Assembly: GCA_907165065.1 (NCBI GenBank)
Contig: OU015539.1
Span: 17,142,816-17,206,815, forward strand
Reading direction: 5' to 3'
From: Caprimulgus europaeus
Lineage: Eukaryota > Chordata > Aves > Caprimulgiformes > Caprimulgidae
Length of the DNA: 64,000 bases
Below are positions 40,998 to 53,894 of this stretch, piece after piece. How positions within the stretch are numbered: position 1 is the stretch's first letter; each line of letters starts with the position of its first letter. The position numbers and the translations under genes are program-made. The notes beneath the pieces were generated by a model. The model did not search any database, was not told the DNA's origin, and was given only the letters and a program-made list of their open reading frames with translations.

Positions 40998-41078
40998 GTA
41001 CATTGAGACTTTGAAGGAGCACAAACCAAAAATTGTCTGGGATGAACACATTGCTGAACACTACTTTGAATACAAAAG
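40998..41078 (+). CDS. CHID1: CHID1 coding exon, third from last
   Basis: This internal exon begins with one base (G) that completes an arginine codon split by the upstream intron, then reads [20 protein letters not shown] and HYFEYK, and ends with AG of the next split codon. The acceptor is TTTAATTTGTAG with a plausible branch site (GCTAAT) about 30 nt upstream; the donor is AAAAG|GTGAGT. The translation aligns without gaps to the part of human CHID1 I remember as YIQTLKDHRP...EHFFEYKK. CHID1 (SI-CLP) is a secreted, late-endosomal/lysosomal GH18-fold protein of macrophages and other cells. It binds stabilin-1 and sugars and is thought to lack chitinase activity. This exon encodes a late part of the barrel, not the catalytic-motif region. 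The exon that should precede it, ending in AG (phase 2), was not found in the window. Confidence 0.93.
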
Positions 41079-44000
41079 GTGAGTGACATTTATTAGTTTA
41101 CTGTCCTGCAAATGTTGTTAGACATGGCCCAGTGCACAAGGAATTACCAGTTAGCTGCAGTGTGCAACTGAATTCAGCAAATGGAAATTCTGCTGTTTGT
41201 CATCTGTGTGTCAACACTGAACTGCAGCATAGAGTGCTCCAGGCCAGAGAAGTAAATCACAGCAGGATTAATGAAATAACATGAGCTAAAACAAGCTTTG
41301 GAAGTCTGGTGAGTCATATCTCTCAAAGCTGTCCATCAAAGTTATCTGCTGAGTGTCAGTTAATTAGAGGCTCTGAGATTAGTACTGAGCTGCTGCATGA
41401 TTACCAATAACTTGGCCAAAAATAGTTCTGAGAAAAATCTGAAGTACAAGAGCCTGGTTTTACAAGTCCTGGTGATAAGGTTGGTCAAGCAGCAGACTTC
41501 CACTAAATGGAGTGGACTGTAGAGAAGTGTAATGAGAATAATTCCAAGTGACTTGGAGATAGAGTTTTTAAAAAAGACTGAGAGCATGAAGGGAAAGGGT
41601 AATAACTTTATTTGTGCTCCCTTTTTCATCATGGAATGACAAGAGCATTCCTGACACTAGGAAAAATCCATTTAAAACAGATTTTTAAAAAAGCCCAGCG
41701 ACATCTTATTAAGCCTCAGTGATAATTTGCTATTTTTATATGCAAATATACAAAAATATGGTAAAATTATTAAAAAAAAAGTCCTACTACTTCTGCAAAC
41801 TATGTCTTGTGTATTACTCAATGCATTGGTAATGTGAAGGAGACACATCACCAAAAACAAGAGTAAAACATGCTTTAGGGTGCTTTAAGAAAAAAAGAAA
41901 TAATAATTACTTTGTTATTTCCAAAATACCTTCTTGGTTTCAATCTTTTTAAATGTCAAAACAAAACAACTCCTACTTTTATATTTTTAGTTTAATTTTT
42001 AAGGTTTCTCTCAGTCTGTAATTTTCTCCTGACATCTCAGCTACATGTATTTCCTATCAGAAAAAAAAAAATAAAAATATATATATATATATCTATATAT
42101 CTGTTAGTCAGCAGTGTTCTGTTTTCTGTGTTTGTGTGAAAGGAATGGGATCTGTGTTCCTTCACATTTCACTTTTTGGTATCCTGTTGCAAAATTACTT
42201 TGTGCCAAACAATTACAGGGATTTTTGTGTTAACTAAAGAGGAAGAAATCAGCAGCTTTGTTTTAGTGATCTGATGCACAGTCCCATTGGAGACACGGTG
42301 ACTGCTGAGTGAGAGCTGCCTCTCAGAGGGGTGAATCTGGGGGCTTCTGGGATTCATTTCTGAAATACATTCTAAACCAATCCTTGCAAACTGAGCACAT
42401 GGGAAAGGGATGGCTTGTCAGTAGCACTACATCATTTCCCCTTGGAAACCAGTCTTTGCCCATTCTTGTCTGTGGGCTTCCTGGAGGGATTTTTGATGCA
42501 TGAAGCCCACTGGATCTGAAAATCACTCTCGGCTTCCCTCGCTGTGCTGGGCAGGCAGCCGTGGCTGCAGTGGCTCAGGGGCTGCAGGGGAGGCTTGTTG
42601 GAGGGAACTCCCCTGCAGTTACCACTTTGCTTTGCTTTTTGTTTGGTGGTGTTGGATGGGGACAGCAGCCAGGCCTGAAATGCACTTCACTGCCAAAGCA
42701 TCTCACCTGGAAATCCTGCATGTCTGCTGGTGTTAAGAAATCAAATAATGAATCCATCCTTAAGCAAAGCACTGCTAATGATTTCCATGTAGCAAGCAGA
42801 GACTAACTATTACAAATAGTGACAGGAATCTGAGTCTCTGAGTGCTTGTCCCAGTGCACTCTGCAGGTGAGTAAGCATTTGGGTAATTTGGGAGATTTTA
42901 GGAGCGATGTCTGCTTGGTCTGACCACGCACTCTGCATTTCCCCAACTGGTAAAGTGGTGCTGTGAGACCATTTGTAACTCATCCTTCTCATTATTAGGG
43001 ATTTAAAATGCAGCCTTGCTATCTGTGCCCAGTGTAGCTTGCCCTGTCTGTATATTTTATACTGCTAGCATTTAATTTAACCTGAAAGGGGAAACTCTTC
43101 CACAGTTTGCTTCTGACAGCCAAACGTCTTCATCTTTTTCAGATGCACATTTAATAGGCACAGCTGCCTCTTGCTGTCTGCAGTTTCATAATCCAGTTGC
43201 AGCAAGATATCTCGGTGTGTTTACTTAGATCTAGTACCTCACCATCTCTGCTGTGAGATCTCTTCTTGGATTGTCTGTTCTCACTGCCAGCCTTTTCACC
43301 TCTTTTAGGAGTTGTCCTCCTTAAAGGCCACTAGTATGGGGTAAATAAATATCTTGAGTATCTTGGATGACTCTGCCTGTGTTGTATTTCATTGTAACCA
43401 GTTCTTGGACATTGTTACCCACAAAGAAGTTTGGGACTTTGATGGTAATAATGAAATTTACCTGATTTCTTCCCAAACTCTGTGTTAGTTATTAGGAAAC
43501 TGTGCTCTGTTCTTTAGATGTTTTGAAAGGCCTCATCCTGGAGCCTTTTAAGGAATCCTTTAGATGACTGGGGATTTTTGTTGTAGTTGTGATGATGCAA
43601 TTGCTATGCAGAGACTCCTCTAGCAGGTCTTTGACTCTACACAGTCATGTTTTGCATTTTCTAACTTTCCAGCTCTTGCTGCTCTCGAAGCCCATTTAAA
43701 TGGGATGATTTTGTCAGGAGGACCTTTCTGACAAATATTCTTGTAACTGGTACCTGCAGGACAGTGACACGGTTGCATACTTGACTTTTAGATCTGTTGT
43801 GTACCTTCTCTTAATAGCTTTTCTTCCCCACCACATTGGATCTATGTGCTCTGATATCTTTGTATCTGCAGGAGAAAAGGGGCAGGAATAGAAGCTCTTA
43901 TCTACAGTAGAAAAGGGAGAGAAGCAGACAAGGTTTTGGCCCTGCCCTGTCCTCAGTAGGTAGAGTAGCCAGAGTGCAAGTATGGAATGAATGGAAGTTG

Positions 44001-44332
44001 AAGGCAAAAGTGTCTGATTTCAGAGAGGAGTGCCTCAGCTTCCAGAGGGGAATGAACACTGGGTAAGAAATCTCCAAGATACAAGCTACTAGATGGCAAG
44101 TAGTCTCTGTCTTTGATATGGGCAAATTAATGTTCATGTGCTGAACATACTAGTGTATCTTATTTTTAATAGCAGTAACTTCTTCAAAATAAAATCAGCA
44201 GTTTTCTTCGGCACTGTCTTTGTTTTCTTTTAGTGGGAAGGCATAAAACTGGTTTTGAATTCTAACCTTAGCCAGAAATCCTGTGGGAATCTGTTGAAGC
44301 TATTTTGACTGTTTGGTTTTCCTGTTTTGCAG
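41079..44332 (+). other. CHID1: CHID1 intron, 3.25 kb
   Basis: A GT...AG intron in phase 2 (GTGAGT at the start, TTGCAG at the end). It contains A-rich and AT-dinucleotide sequence near 42061-42101 and no recognisable interspersed repeat. Short open frames in it have no coding look and no family resemblance. Confidence 0.88.
42061..42101. repeat. A-run and (AT)n microsatellite in CHID1 intron
   Basis: Eleven A, then ATAAAAATATATATATATAT and a short interrupted (AT)n. It lies about 1 kb downstream of the exon ending at 41078 and is a likely length-variable site. Confidence 0.9.
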
Positions 44333-44375
44333 AAATAAAGGAGGAAAACATGCTGTCTTCTACCCAACACTGAAG
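44333..44375 (+). CDS. CHID1: CHID1 coding exon, second from last
   Basis: This 43-nt exon supplies A to complete AG|A (Arg) and then encodes NKGGKHAVFYPTLK, ending in phase 0 at AAG. The acceptor has a strong pyrimidine tract (GTTTGGTTTTCCTGTTTTGCAG), and the donor is CTGAAG|GTAGGT. Human CHID1 has, from memory, SRSGRHVVFYPTLK at this place, so the exon matches in length and in the invariant VFYPTLK core. The basic, glycine-rich stretch before it is the least conserved part. It is too short to be found by ORF length alone; the assignment rests on the phase match with both neighbouring exons and on the conserved core. I see no frameshift or stop. Confidence 0.94.
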
Positions 44376-46446
44376 GTAGGTGCCACTTTTTCACATCAAT
44401 GGGCTGTAAGAGGAAAGAGATGTTTACTTGACATGTTTCATTATTGAGACACTTTAGAAAGTGTTGGACTGTATTTAGGCCTTTGTGACAGTTTACCCTC
44501 ATGTAGTTGTCATTACTCAAAGCTTCAGCTGCCTGTACAAGAAGATTGGGTTTTGTGTCTCATGCATGATGGGGTTTTGGGATGGTTGAAGATTAGCCAT
44601 GTCTAGAGATAAGACACACCAGGGCAAACCAGTGCTCTGAGAGGATCTGTTTGAGTGCCCAGTTCATGTGCTAACAGACCTGCTGATTGTCAGGCAACAG
44701 ACCCAAGAAATTTTCTGTCTGATCATGTTGCCTGGAAGCTTGGGGAGCTTTTGCCTTCCTCTGCAACAGGATCCTGATTCTCCCTGTCAGCCTGCATCAC
44801 CCTGTTTCCTTCAGTTGTGTTTCCCTGGAACATCTCTTAGTGTTTTGAAAGCTCAAGCATTTGGCCTTACTAAAGTCCTGTGGCAAGACATACAATTTCT
44901 GTCTGCACAATAGCCAGCAATGCACCAGGATACAGGATGAAATGGTTCCCTGCAGCCTCAGTCCTAGGTAGCTTTCTTTAGATATTCTCAAATTAAGCCA
45001 AAGGCAGTACGTTAAGCCTCTGCTGGCTTGTAATGTCTGAAGGTAATTACTTCTGTAGTGGAAGAGTATCATATTTACAGAGAACAGAGTCATTTTGTGT
45101 GGTTAAACTAGTGTGAAATGATCCAAGGCTCTGGTTTTTTGAACAGGATTGTTACCTTAAGCTCTATTAGTACGAGGATATTTCCCTTCATTAATCTAAT
45201 ATTGATGGAAGTACTATCACATATGGGATATTAATTCCTACATCTATCCATGTTCTTGCTAGCAGTGCCTGTCTTAGGGTGTTAGAAAGATTCACTGTGA
45301 ACCTATCAGAGAAAAACCAGATTCTGCTGCATGTTGTTACCTTGTGTTACCATTGGCCTTGTGGAAGGATTTGACCCAACTATTGTCAGTACTAACCAGC
45401 TTCAGAACACTCACTCCTGTACGTTTCTTTCATTCCTTCTTCTCTAACAGATACTCAATTTGGTGAATTTATGGATTTATGAATCTTTTCAATCATTACA
45501 ATCTTTTCAGCTCGTAATGAAGCATTTTGAGATTTGATTGCTGGGGCAAATCAAAGAATTGTTCACATAATGGTGATCAAAATGGTTGAGGAACACTTAA
45601 TTTTATTACCTCATGACAAATGTGTTTCCTTTCCTTTTTAATATTATAATCACTGGCAGGTCGTTCAAAATGTGTTTGTTCATGGTTGGTTTAAAGCAGT
45701 CATGAACTGCAAGCCCAGAGGCTCTGTTGATTATGCCTTGACACTTTGTTTTTGGTGGAAATGAGTTTTAAACACATGGCTGGTGGGGGCAGTTTAGGCA
45801 TTGCAGTGCTGCACTTGGAAGTAAGAAAACCTGAAAGTAAAAGATTGAAAAATAATTATTTTTATTGTCTGAACTGAAAGAAGTGCAGAACATGAATTGC
45901 AGCATTGCTTCCCTTGGCTAAACTCACTGTAAATCATTGGCTGGAACTCAACTAGAGATACTTTTAAATATTAATCTCCCAGAATCTCTTTAAAATAGAA
46001 TTGTGATCATGAAAATGGTGACTCTGTCCTGGGAGATGGCAAGGGTAGGTAAGAGATTTTGATGGTATTTGACAAGTTGTTCTAATTGTCTTCAGTGATA
46101 AAGTTTTATTTTACCCCTGAGACATTTCTGGGAAGAGTTAGAATTTCTGTACATTGTGAAATGGTAGCCTAAATTAAAATAGTCCTTTGTGTAGTTCATA
46201 AATCTGATTTATTTCTGTGGCATTTTGTCTATTTAGCTGGTTATCTTTTATTAGGTCATTGAATTAACTGGTGCAATTATCTGCCTCTTGCTGAATGACT
46301 GCTTGCTAACCAGAGAGTACCTGAAATACAGACTAGTTTTTTCAGTACCTGGTTCAAGGATAGATGTTTTTCACAAGTCTGGTGATGGCAGCATGGAGTG
46401 TCCAGTGTCTCTGACTAAAGGTAACTGCTTCCTGTCTTTGTCTTAG
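44376..46446 (+). other. CHID1: CHID1 last intron, 2.07 kb
   Basis: A GT...AG intron in phase 0 (GTAGGT at the start, GTCTTAG at the end). Unique, AT-rich sequence; I see no CR1 piece, no RNA gene and no supported coding segment in it. Confidence 0.9.
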
Positions 46447-46545
<99 letters not shown>

Positions 46546-46710
46546 AATGAGAGATGATCTGGGAAAGACTTTATTTGCTGCACTGAGATTCCACCTTCCA
46601 TTAATTTGGGTATCCTTGAGAGATTATTTTTAAAACATTTTTTGTAATTTATATCATATCTGTATTAAACTTGGATTTTTTCCCAATAAAGAACCTTTTC
46701 TGATTTGCCA
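46546..46710 (+). terminator. CHID1: CHID1 3' UTR and polyadenylation site
   Basis: The 3' UTR is short and AT-rich. A canonical AATAAA lies at 46685-46690, followed about 25-45 nt later by a GT-rich stretch (TGTGATTGTTGGTATCTG, about 46717-46734) that fits a downstream cleavage element, so cleavage probably falls near 46700-46710. A second AATAAA at 46865-46870 could serve as an alternative site. The exact cleavage position is inferred. Confidence 0.8.
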
Positions 46711-48810
46711 CACAGATGTGATTGTTGGTATCTGATAAAATGCAGAGAAAAAATACCCCAGAAATTTCTTTTAAAGCTCCTGAATTCAGAGTCACTGAAA
46801 ATACAGCAGTATAGCTGGGGTGGCACCAGAGTTGAAGATATTTTCTGAAATGTTTTCTACAAGAAATAAAATGGACAAGTTGATACCTTGTGATCAAAGT
46901 TTAAGATGGAGACTTCTCAAACAACTGCTGGTAATGACCAAAGTAAGTGAACAAACGAATCCATCATGTTATGTCTAGCAAATATAATATCTGCTGGACC
47001 CTCTGCGTCTTGCTGTCATCTGATAAGGTGAGTCAGTGTAAAATGTTGGGGGGGAGACCAGTTGGATATCTTTCCCTTAAGCTGGTATAAAATCAAGCAC
47101 TGACAAGCTAAGCTGTTAGCTCTGTTCGTTTTTTTATGTTAGTAAATTCCTGAAGTAGCTCAAAATCACAGTAATTTCAGTTTATGACTTGTTTCCCAGT
47201 CGGTTCTGTTACAGGAGGTGCTCTGTGATTTCTCCCCTCTGCGTGGCCCGCGTAGTGTCTCGGTTTACAGTATTTAGCACTAGTGCATGGTTAGTTTGTG
47301 GGAGCTGGAATGGTTAGCATCAAAAACTGTGGTGGTAATGATGGATTACGTGGATCTCCCCAACAGACAGAGTCCCAGAGCAGCTCTGCCAGCTCCTTGA
47401 CTTCAGTAGGTGCCATGAATGCCATCAGCATCTTTGAGCATGAAGCTGTTGCTCTTTAGCTGTGTGCTTTGGTGCTTTTGTCTCCCTAGTACAGCCTTTT
47501 TATGGACCCAAAAGCTGTAACAGCCCATCAGTTTAAAAACAAAGCCAAAAACTTGTGTCCCTGCTTTTTGGTTTACAATATTTGTGTTTGTAGAAATACA
47601 CAGGCTTGAAGGCAGTTTCTCCTAAGGAACTAGGAGGTGCTGGGAATGTGATGAGGGTGTCATTGGTCACCAGCAGAGACTCAGGCAATAGCTCTGTACT
47701 CCCACTGATGTTCTTCTTGCCACTTCCAGTTGTCACAAAGATAACTGCGCTCCTCTGTTTGCATCCACCCTTCCCAGTAATTAATCTCAGTGGGGAATTT
47801 ATCTGCCCCTGCTGTTTTCAGCAGAATAAATCCCACTGTAATCCACCATTGATTAAAGAACTATTGATCTTCACCTCTCTGATTTAGTTCTGGCATCTCT
47901 CAGCTTCTCTCATTGCAAGTATCCAGCAGGGTTTACTAATCAGGTTTCTTTCTTCCATACCATTAGTAGTAAGATAATTTGCTGCCTGAATCCTTGTGTT
48001 CAATTAACTTGAACTTTCTAGTTCGTTCAAAAGCAATTTAAAGTCGCTCTGGCAATGGTATCCAGAATAGCACAGGAATTGAATTCTATTACAATGTTTT
48101 TTCTACTTTAAGTGGCACTACTGAACTAGAATGTCTCAGAAAAAAATAGTCTGAAATGGCATCTGGTTTTATATTAGCTTGTAAGTAGCTTTCAAAACTG
48201 GGTGTGGGGAAGAAAACAATATTTCATTTTAGCTCGTTGTTTCCTCTCTAGAAGAGATACATTTAATTTATCATGTTTTTCACAATTTTCTTATATTCTG
48301 TGATGATTCTCTATGAAGTTCAAGTTTCCTGTTTGTGTGTGAGTACAGCTGTGTTAGAAAGAACTGTCTTTTCCATCCTTAGAGGCAGAATGAATACCTC
48401 TGTATGACAAAAAGATCAAACTAACCCTTGCCATATCATGAAAAATAAATACCAGATGAGAAGGACACTGTGATTTTGAGCCATCCATGGTATATAGGTG
48501 CTTGAGGCCAGGGATGTTGCCTAAAGGCAAAACATGTTTGTTGCTTCAGAAATAATATTCCAAAAGAAATAAATTTGGCAGAATTCTGTATTGTGAGCAG
48601 CAGGAGGCACGAAGATTTGTTTCTGATAGATTGGTCTGGGGTTCACTTAATTTTTCAGTGTGTGGGAATGTCAGGTTGTCTTATCAGATATCAGAGAGGA
48701 TCCACAGAGCCACGTGCCATCAGCGAGCCACCACAAAAACAAATTCCTCTTGAAATTTGCACCTCACTGTGTGTATGAAAAGGTGACACAGGAGGGAAGT
48801 GCTGGTATGA

Positions 48811-49257
48811 AAGGCAACGGGGCTGGGGAAGGGTCTGGAGCACAAGTGTGCTGAGTTCCTGGCTGAGGGAACTGGGGGTGCTGAGCCTGGAGAAAAGGAG
48901 GCTGAGGGGAGACCTTCTGGCTCTGTCCAAGTCCCTTGGAGGAGGGTGGAGAGAGGTGGGGGTGGGTCTGTTCCACCAAGGACCAAGGGACAGGACAAGA
49001 GGAAATGGGCTCCAGTTGTGCCCAGGGCAGTTGAGATGGGATGTGAGGAAGAATTTCTTTGCTGAAAGGGTTCTGAGGCATTGGAAGGGGTTGCCCAGGG
49101 CAGTGGTGGAGTCCCCATCCCTGGAGGGATTGAAGAGTCGTGTAGACACAGTGCTGAGGGACATGGGTCAGTCAGGGACTGGTCAGTGTTGGGTTCATGG
49201 TTGGACTCCATGAGCTTAAAGGGCTTTTCCCATCCAGGCAGTGCTGGGATTCTGTGA
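48811..49257 (+). mobile_element. CR1 LINE, 3' fragment, sense
   Basis: About 447 bp. It starts at GGGGCTGGGGAAGGGTCTGG, reads [20 protein letters not shown] and [20 protein letters not shown], and ends with GGGATTCTGTGAAGG. It matches the 3' half of the copy at 54.2-54.68 kb very closely, with small substitutions and indels. 5'-truncated; no complete tail repeat array. Confidence 0.94.
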
Positions 49258-49434
49258 AGGTGGGTTCTGCAGAGCATCTGCTTTTATGACTTTCCCTCAG
49301 ACAAGTGGGGAAGACTGAGTGAAGGACAGAAGGTGGGTGGGAGTGCTGGAGTGACACTGCTGTAAGGCCCATGGCAGGTGACTTCCAACCTCTCATTTCA
49401 AAAAGAACAGTTTTCTAGGATACATCTAAGGAAA

Positions 49435-49453
49435 GAAAAAAAAAGGGGGGGGG
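49435..49453. repeat. Adjacent A-run and 9-G run
   Basis: A homopolymer A tract ending at 49444 abuts nine G at 49445-49453. A low-complexity site prone to length errors in assembly. Confidence 0.85.
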
Positions 49454-52400
49454 CTATGCTTTATAATCTAATTTTGTTGCAAGAAGTTCTGTGTGTTAGT
49501 GTGAGATCTCAGGTGCTGTGGATGGAAAGGTGTCTTTCAGCTACCTGATGCCAAAGAGCTTTCTTCCAACTGACCTTTGCTCTTATGTTTACCCATGTTT
49601 TACTTTTTTGGGTTAGACTCACACAGGGTTAAGAGAAATACATTTTTTTTCTGCACAATTTTTATTGCATTCCCTGCGAAAAAGAAACAGCAGCTGATTC
49701 TGTTGCAGCTGCCCTTTGATATGAAACTAGTATTTTTATTGTCAATTACCATCCCACACATAATGTTAATAATTAGCAAAGGTTTTTTTTAATCTGTATA
49801 CAACTAAATATCTTCTGGAGACAGAAAAGAGGACTTGCAGGATCACATGGACCACACTCCTGGGATAACAGCATTGCATCTTATCTCAGCAAACATCTCT
49901 TGTGGTAAGTGTATCTGTCTTGAAAACTGGAGCTGCCATAGAGCCTTTGTAATCAGAAAGAGTTTTAACAAGAGAATTGTGGAAAATGAATTGTTTTGCT
50001 TGTCTCATTGTGAGATGCTGCTTCTTCAAGGAAAATTGCTTTGGTACCTTGTTTTATAGTTCCTTTTTGTTATCACATGTAGGTGTCAAACTCCAGAGTT
50101 AACTGTAGCTTCCAGGTAAGGAGGTTGGGAGTGGAAGGGAAGAGGTAAGGATGACACCGGGAAAACAGCTTCTTTAACCACTCCTTAGTTAGAAAGGATT
50201 GTAGAGCGAGTTGTAACCATTTAGTCTTGTTTATGGGCTTGGGTGAAAATACAAGATATATTTTCTGTTTCTGCTATGAGCCACTAGTGGTAATTATTGT
50301 AAGAGTGGAGGTGGTGTTCTGTGCTTCCTTCTCTGTGGAGACAGCAACGTTAATGGATGTTCATAGGAACTGTAATTAGAGCCTCTCCTGAATTTGGGAC
50401 CTGTCTTTTGAAGTTTCCTGTTTTGATTAATACACAGTGCAGCTGTTTGACTTCAGCTGAACAAATGGCAGCACAAAGCAGATGGATTCTACCTCTGCAG
50501 CTTGAAGAGGTTGTAGGTAGCTATTTCCTGAAAATCCCATTCCCTCAGTGATATTTTTTTATGCAGTAAGTACAAATTAATTAAGCCTGAATTGGTGTTT
50601 TGTAGTCTACTAGGCAATCACTTTGATACTCTGTGTTGGGAAAAATATATCTTTTCTTTTGGAAAAAAAAATCTTTAATATGAAAAATAACTGGAACAGA
50701 ATTTGATTAACACTGCTTATTGAAAAAGTTGTAAAAATAAGTAACATCACTTGTCTTGTTAGCATTTGAGATTAAAAGTTGCAATGTGCCTTTAAATGTA
50801 TTCTGTTGAAATGAGAACTTTATAACAAAATGTTATTTTGCAAAAAAATGTGGATGAATGGAATGTAAGATACAAAATTGAAAACAGTCATTTTTCATTC
50901 CTATTATATCAGTTACCTATTTTGGGCTATGTTTTAATACTTATTTGGTTACAATGTAACTTTAAAAATAGTTTAGAAAAAAATACTGTAGAAAAATCTA
51001 TGTGGTATTTTCATAGAAACAAAAAAATCTTTCTTAGAAGGTTTTGCTGAAATAAGCTCTTACTCTGAGTGCCCACAGGTCAGAACTAATCCTCCACTGA
51101 GCTGCTGGGAACAGGGCAGAGGGGAGCGTTGGAGTTGCCTTCACGTGGCACAGACATTATCATACTTTGATCCATCCATTGTGTGGAGCTGAAATAAGGT
51201 AAAACTTAGCAATTCTCTAGTGTTGGAAGGCAAAACAGAAAATAAACTGCAAAGCTGCCCCTCTGTGTATGGATGCTCAGCTGGCTGCCCAGGTGGGAGT
51301 AGAAATTAATCACAGGGTATGACCTTGCCCACCTGTTTTCTCAAAGAAGGTTAATGAAGCTCATGTGGAAATGTTCAGTGTAGATAAGCAGCATATTGAC
51401 TTTCTAGAGACTTCCTAACTCTCCTGGTCTCATTTACCAGAGCCACTAATCAGAGCAGACACAGATGTGGTGGTAGAAGGGCACAGACCCTCCAGTTTCT
51501 AGGCTGCGTGCTGTGTGTTTTATGCACGAGTGACTTGCTGGAAGCCTTGCAGGACTGTTGCTTTTTTCTGCATACCCAGGCATGGTTTCTTGGAGCAGGG
51601 CTGGCTGATGTTCAGCTCTGTCATCTTCTGCTGTGAAGCTCCTGCTGTGTGGATGGCTGCAGCAGGGATTGCCTGAGTGATAGACCTCACCTTCCTCAAA
51701 GGCCAGTGCACATGCAATAGAAGTCAGAAGGTGATGGTGTTTCACCAGTTTCCTCCAGTATGGAAAGTCTGTACCTTATGGTTACCTCTGCTGCTCATCC
51801 TCTTCAAAAAGGTAAGGTAAGACTGAATTTTGTTTTCCTTTATTTATTGCATACATTTGCAAGTGTTAAAGCGGCTCAAAAAAACCCTTACAGACACCAC
51901 CAATTTTCACTAAACATTAATTTTAATTCTTCCTTATGATCTGCATTTAGGAATGATCTAGGTAGGCCTTTTGATGTATTTCAGTAAGTTTTCCTCAGTG
52001 CACCAGTGGAGCACTGCTCTCTGTGCCTGGGGCTGTGACTGAAAACAGCCAGCAGGGAGGTACTGCCCAGTGGGGGAAATCATTTAGGGCTGTCTACACC
52101 CATGTCCACCCAGTCTTTAATGTTTCTTCTCTGATTTTTCAGGTGAGCTCAAGTGGGGCTGAAGAGCTAAATTGCTCTAGATTATTTGATTTTTATTACA
52201 GTTTTTGCAACCTTTTTGTTTTTTCCTTTGCTCCTTTTGGGGGTTGAACAAAATAAATGCCTGTGAGCAGACACACTTGTATATCGTGAGTAGATGAAGG
52301 CCCAGCAGCAGTGGTGTCAGCATCCTTGTGCTGTGGAAGTTAGGGAAAAGATGCCTGTGAGTGTTGTGTGACCACCCAGAGAGGAGGAGGGAGTAATTAG

Positions 52401-53894
52401 TGTCATTTGCAAAGCTGGCTCTCTAGTAGTTACTACAGTGACACTGCAGTAGGGTGGCAAAGCTCAGCTCTGCTCCCAGCAGCTGCCTCTGGGCTGATTT
52501 CCCCCTGTGTGTAAGTGCTGTTCCTGTTGCTGTGATCAGAGCTTTTGTGTTAAACAACCAGTTGTGTTATTTTTGCTCTGCTCTTTAATGTCCTTATGTG
52601 AAAACCCTCTGCTCTAATAATCTTTTTCAATCATTCATTTTTTCAGCTCAATGGTTGTCTGCTCTGTCAGGCCTTTGCATGCTGCTTCTGCTTTATGACT
52701 CTGAACTTTCTATTAGCATTAAATTGCTTTTGCTGCTAGCTTGGGTTTGTTTTAGGTGGACTTTCTGTGTCAAACAGTAGGCCAGGATTTAAAATTCCAT
52801 CTAATTGCTTCTTCCTTCATTCTCATCAACCCTGAAATTGTGGTTGATGTGAGGATGCAGTGGCACACAGGAGATTGGCTGAGCTCCTGGTTTAGAAGTT
52901 TATTGACTCTTTTAAAGCACTGAGGGTTAAATTATTCTTCTAGTGTTTGCTTTAGGATTTGGGATTACTGCCTGTGAGACAAGAGGGAATGGGCAGTAAG
53001 TTTTAAGAGTTGGTTTTTACTGAATCAGATTTTTCAGTTGTTTTAATAAGAGAGTTAAAAATATATATAAATAAAGTGGCAGGGAGAATATTCATCATCC
53101 CCAGAACGGAGGCTTTCCTGTGCTCTCTGTTACAGAGTGCTTAAACCTTTGGCATGAGCAAGATTCCATTGGTGTTCAGATTTCATCTTCTCCCCTTGGC
53201 AGCAGCTATTGAGCTTATCTGCCTGTGTCTCCTGAGGTGGTAGGCAGGGCAGGAAAGGGAAGCAGTGCCTGTGGCTGCTTGAGGAGATGAGAGGGAGGGA
53301 ATGTGGTGAAGCAAGTGCTTTCAGAAAAAAACACTTTCTCCTTTTCAACCTCTTGTAGAAGCAGCAGAGAGCTAGATTGAGCAAAACAAAACTCAAACCC
53401 CTGTGTTCCCAAGATTGTCCCTGTGTATTTTTGAGGCTTGGAGCCAAGGAATATGAAATATTTTGGCAGAGTCTGTGCTGTATCCTTGGCATATACATTT
53501 ATAAAAACTGAGGTTACTGTTCTGATGGCTTCTCCTTGTGCTTTCTGGCAGAGAATTAACTTACTGAGTGTATTTTGCAGCTGACAACATGAATATTGTA
53601 AATAGTCATTGCCTTTCCAGGTAGGCAGATTGGTGTATAATTTGAATTTCAAGTGTGTGCAGTATTAAACTCATTTATCAGGTGTATGAGAGGCCTTTTC
53701 CCTCTCCCTCTTGGGAGCCCTGGTCTGTTAGGGAAAACAACTGCACTGCAAGAACAGGTAGGCTTCCCAGAGGAGAGAGTTAGAAGAGGACAGTGTTCCA
53801 GAGAGCACACAGACAAAGGGTGAAGGGGAAACAAAAGAGAAAATGACTTTTTCAGTGTTGAGTACACAGAGGAGATCGATGGGCCGGGACCGGT

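Noticed and set aside
51760-51811. Possible small exon between TTTCCTCCAG and AAAAAG|GTAAGG
   Set aside because: The splice-like ends are good but the roughly 17-codon frame (MESLYLMVTSAAHPLQK) matches no family I know, and partner exons are not visible.
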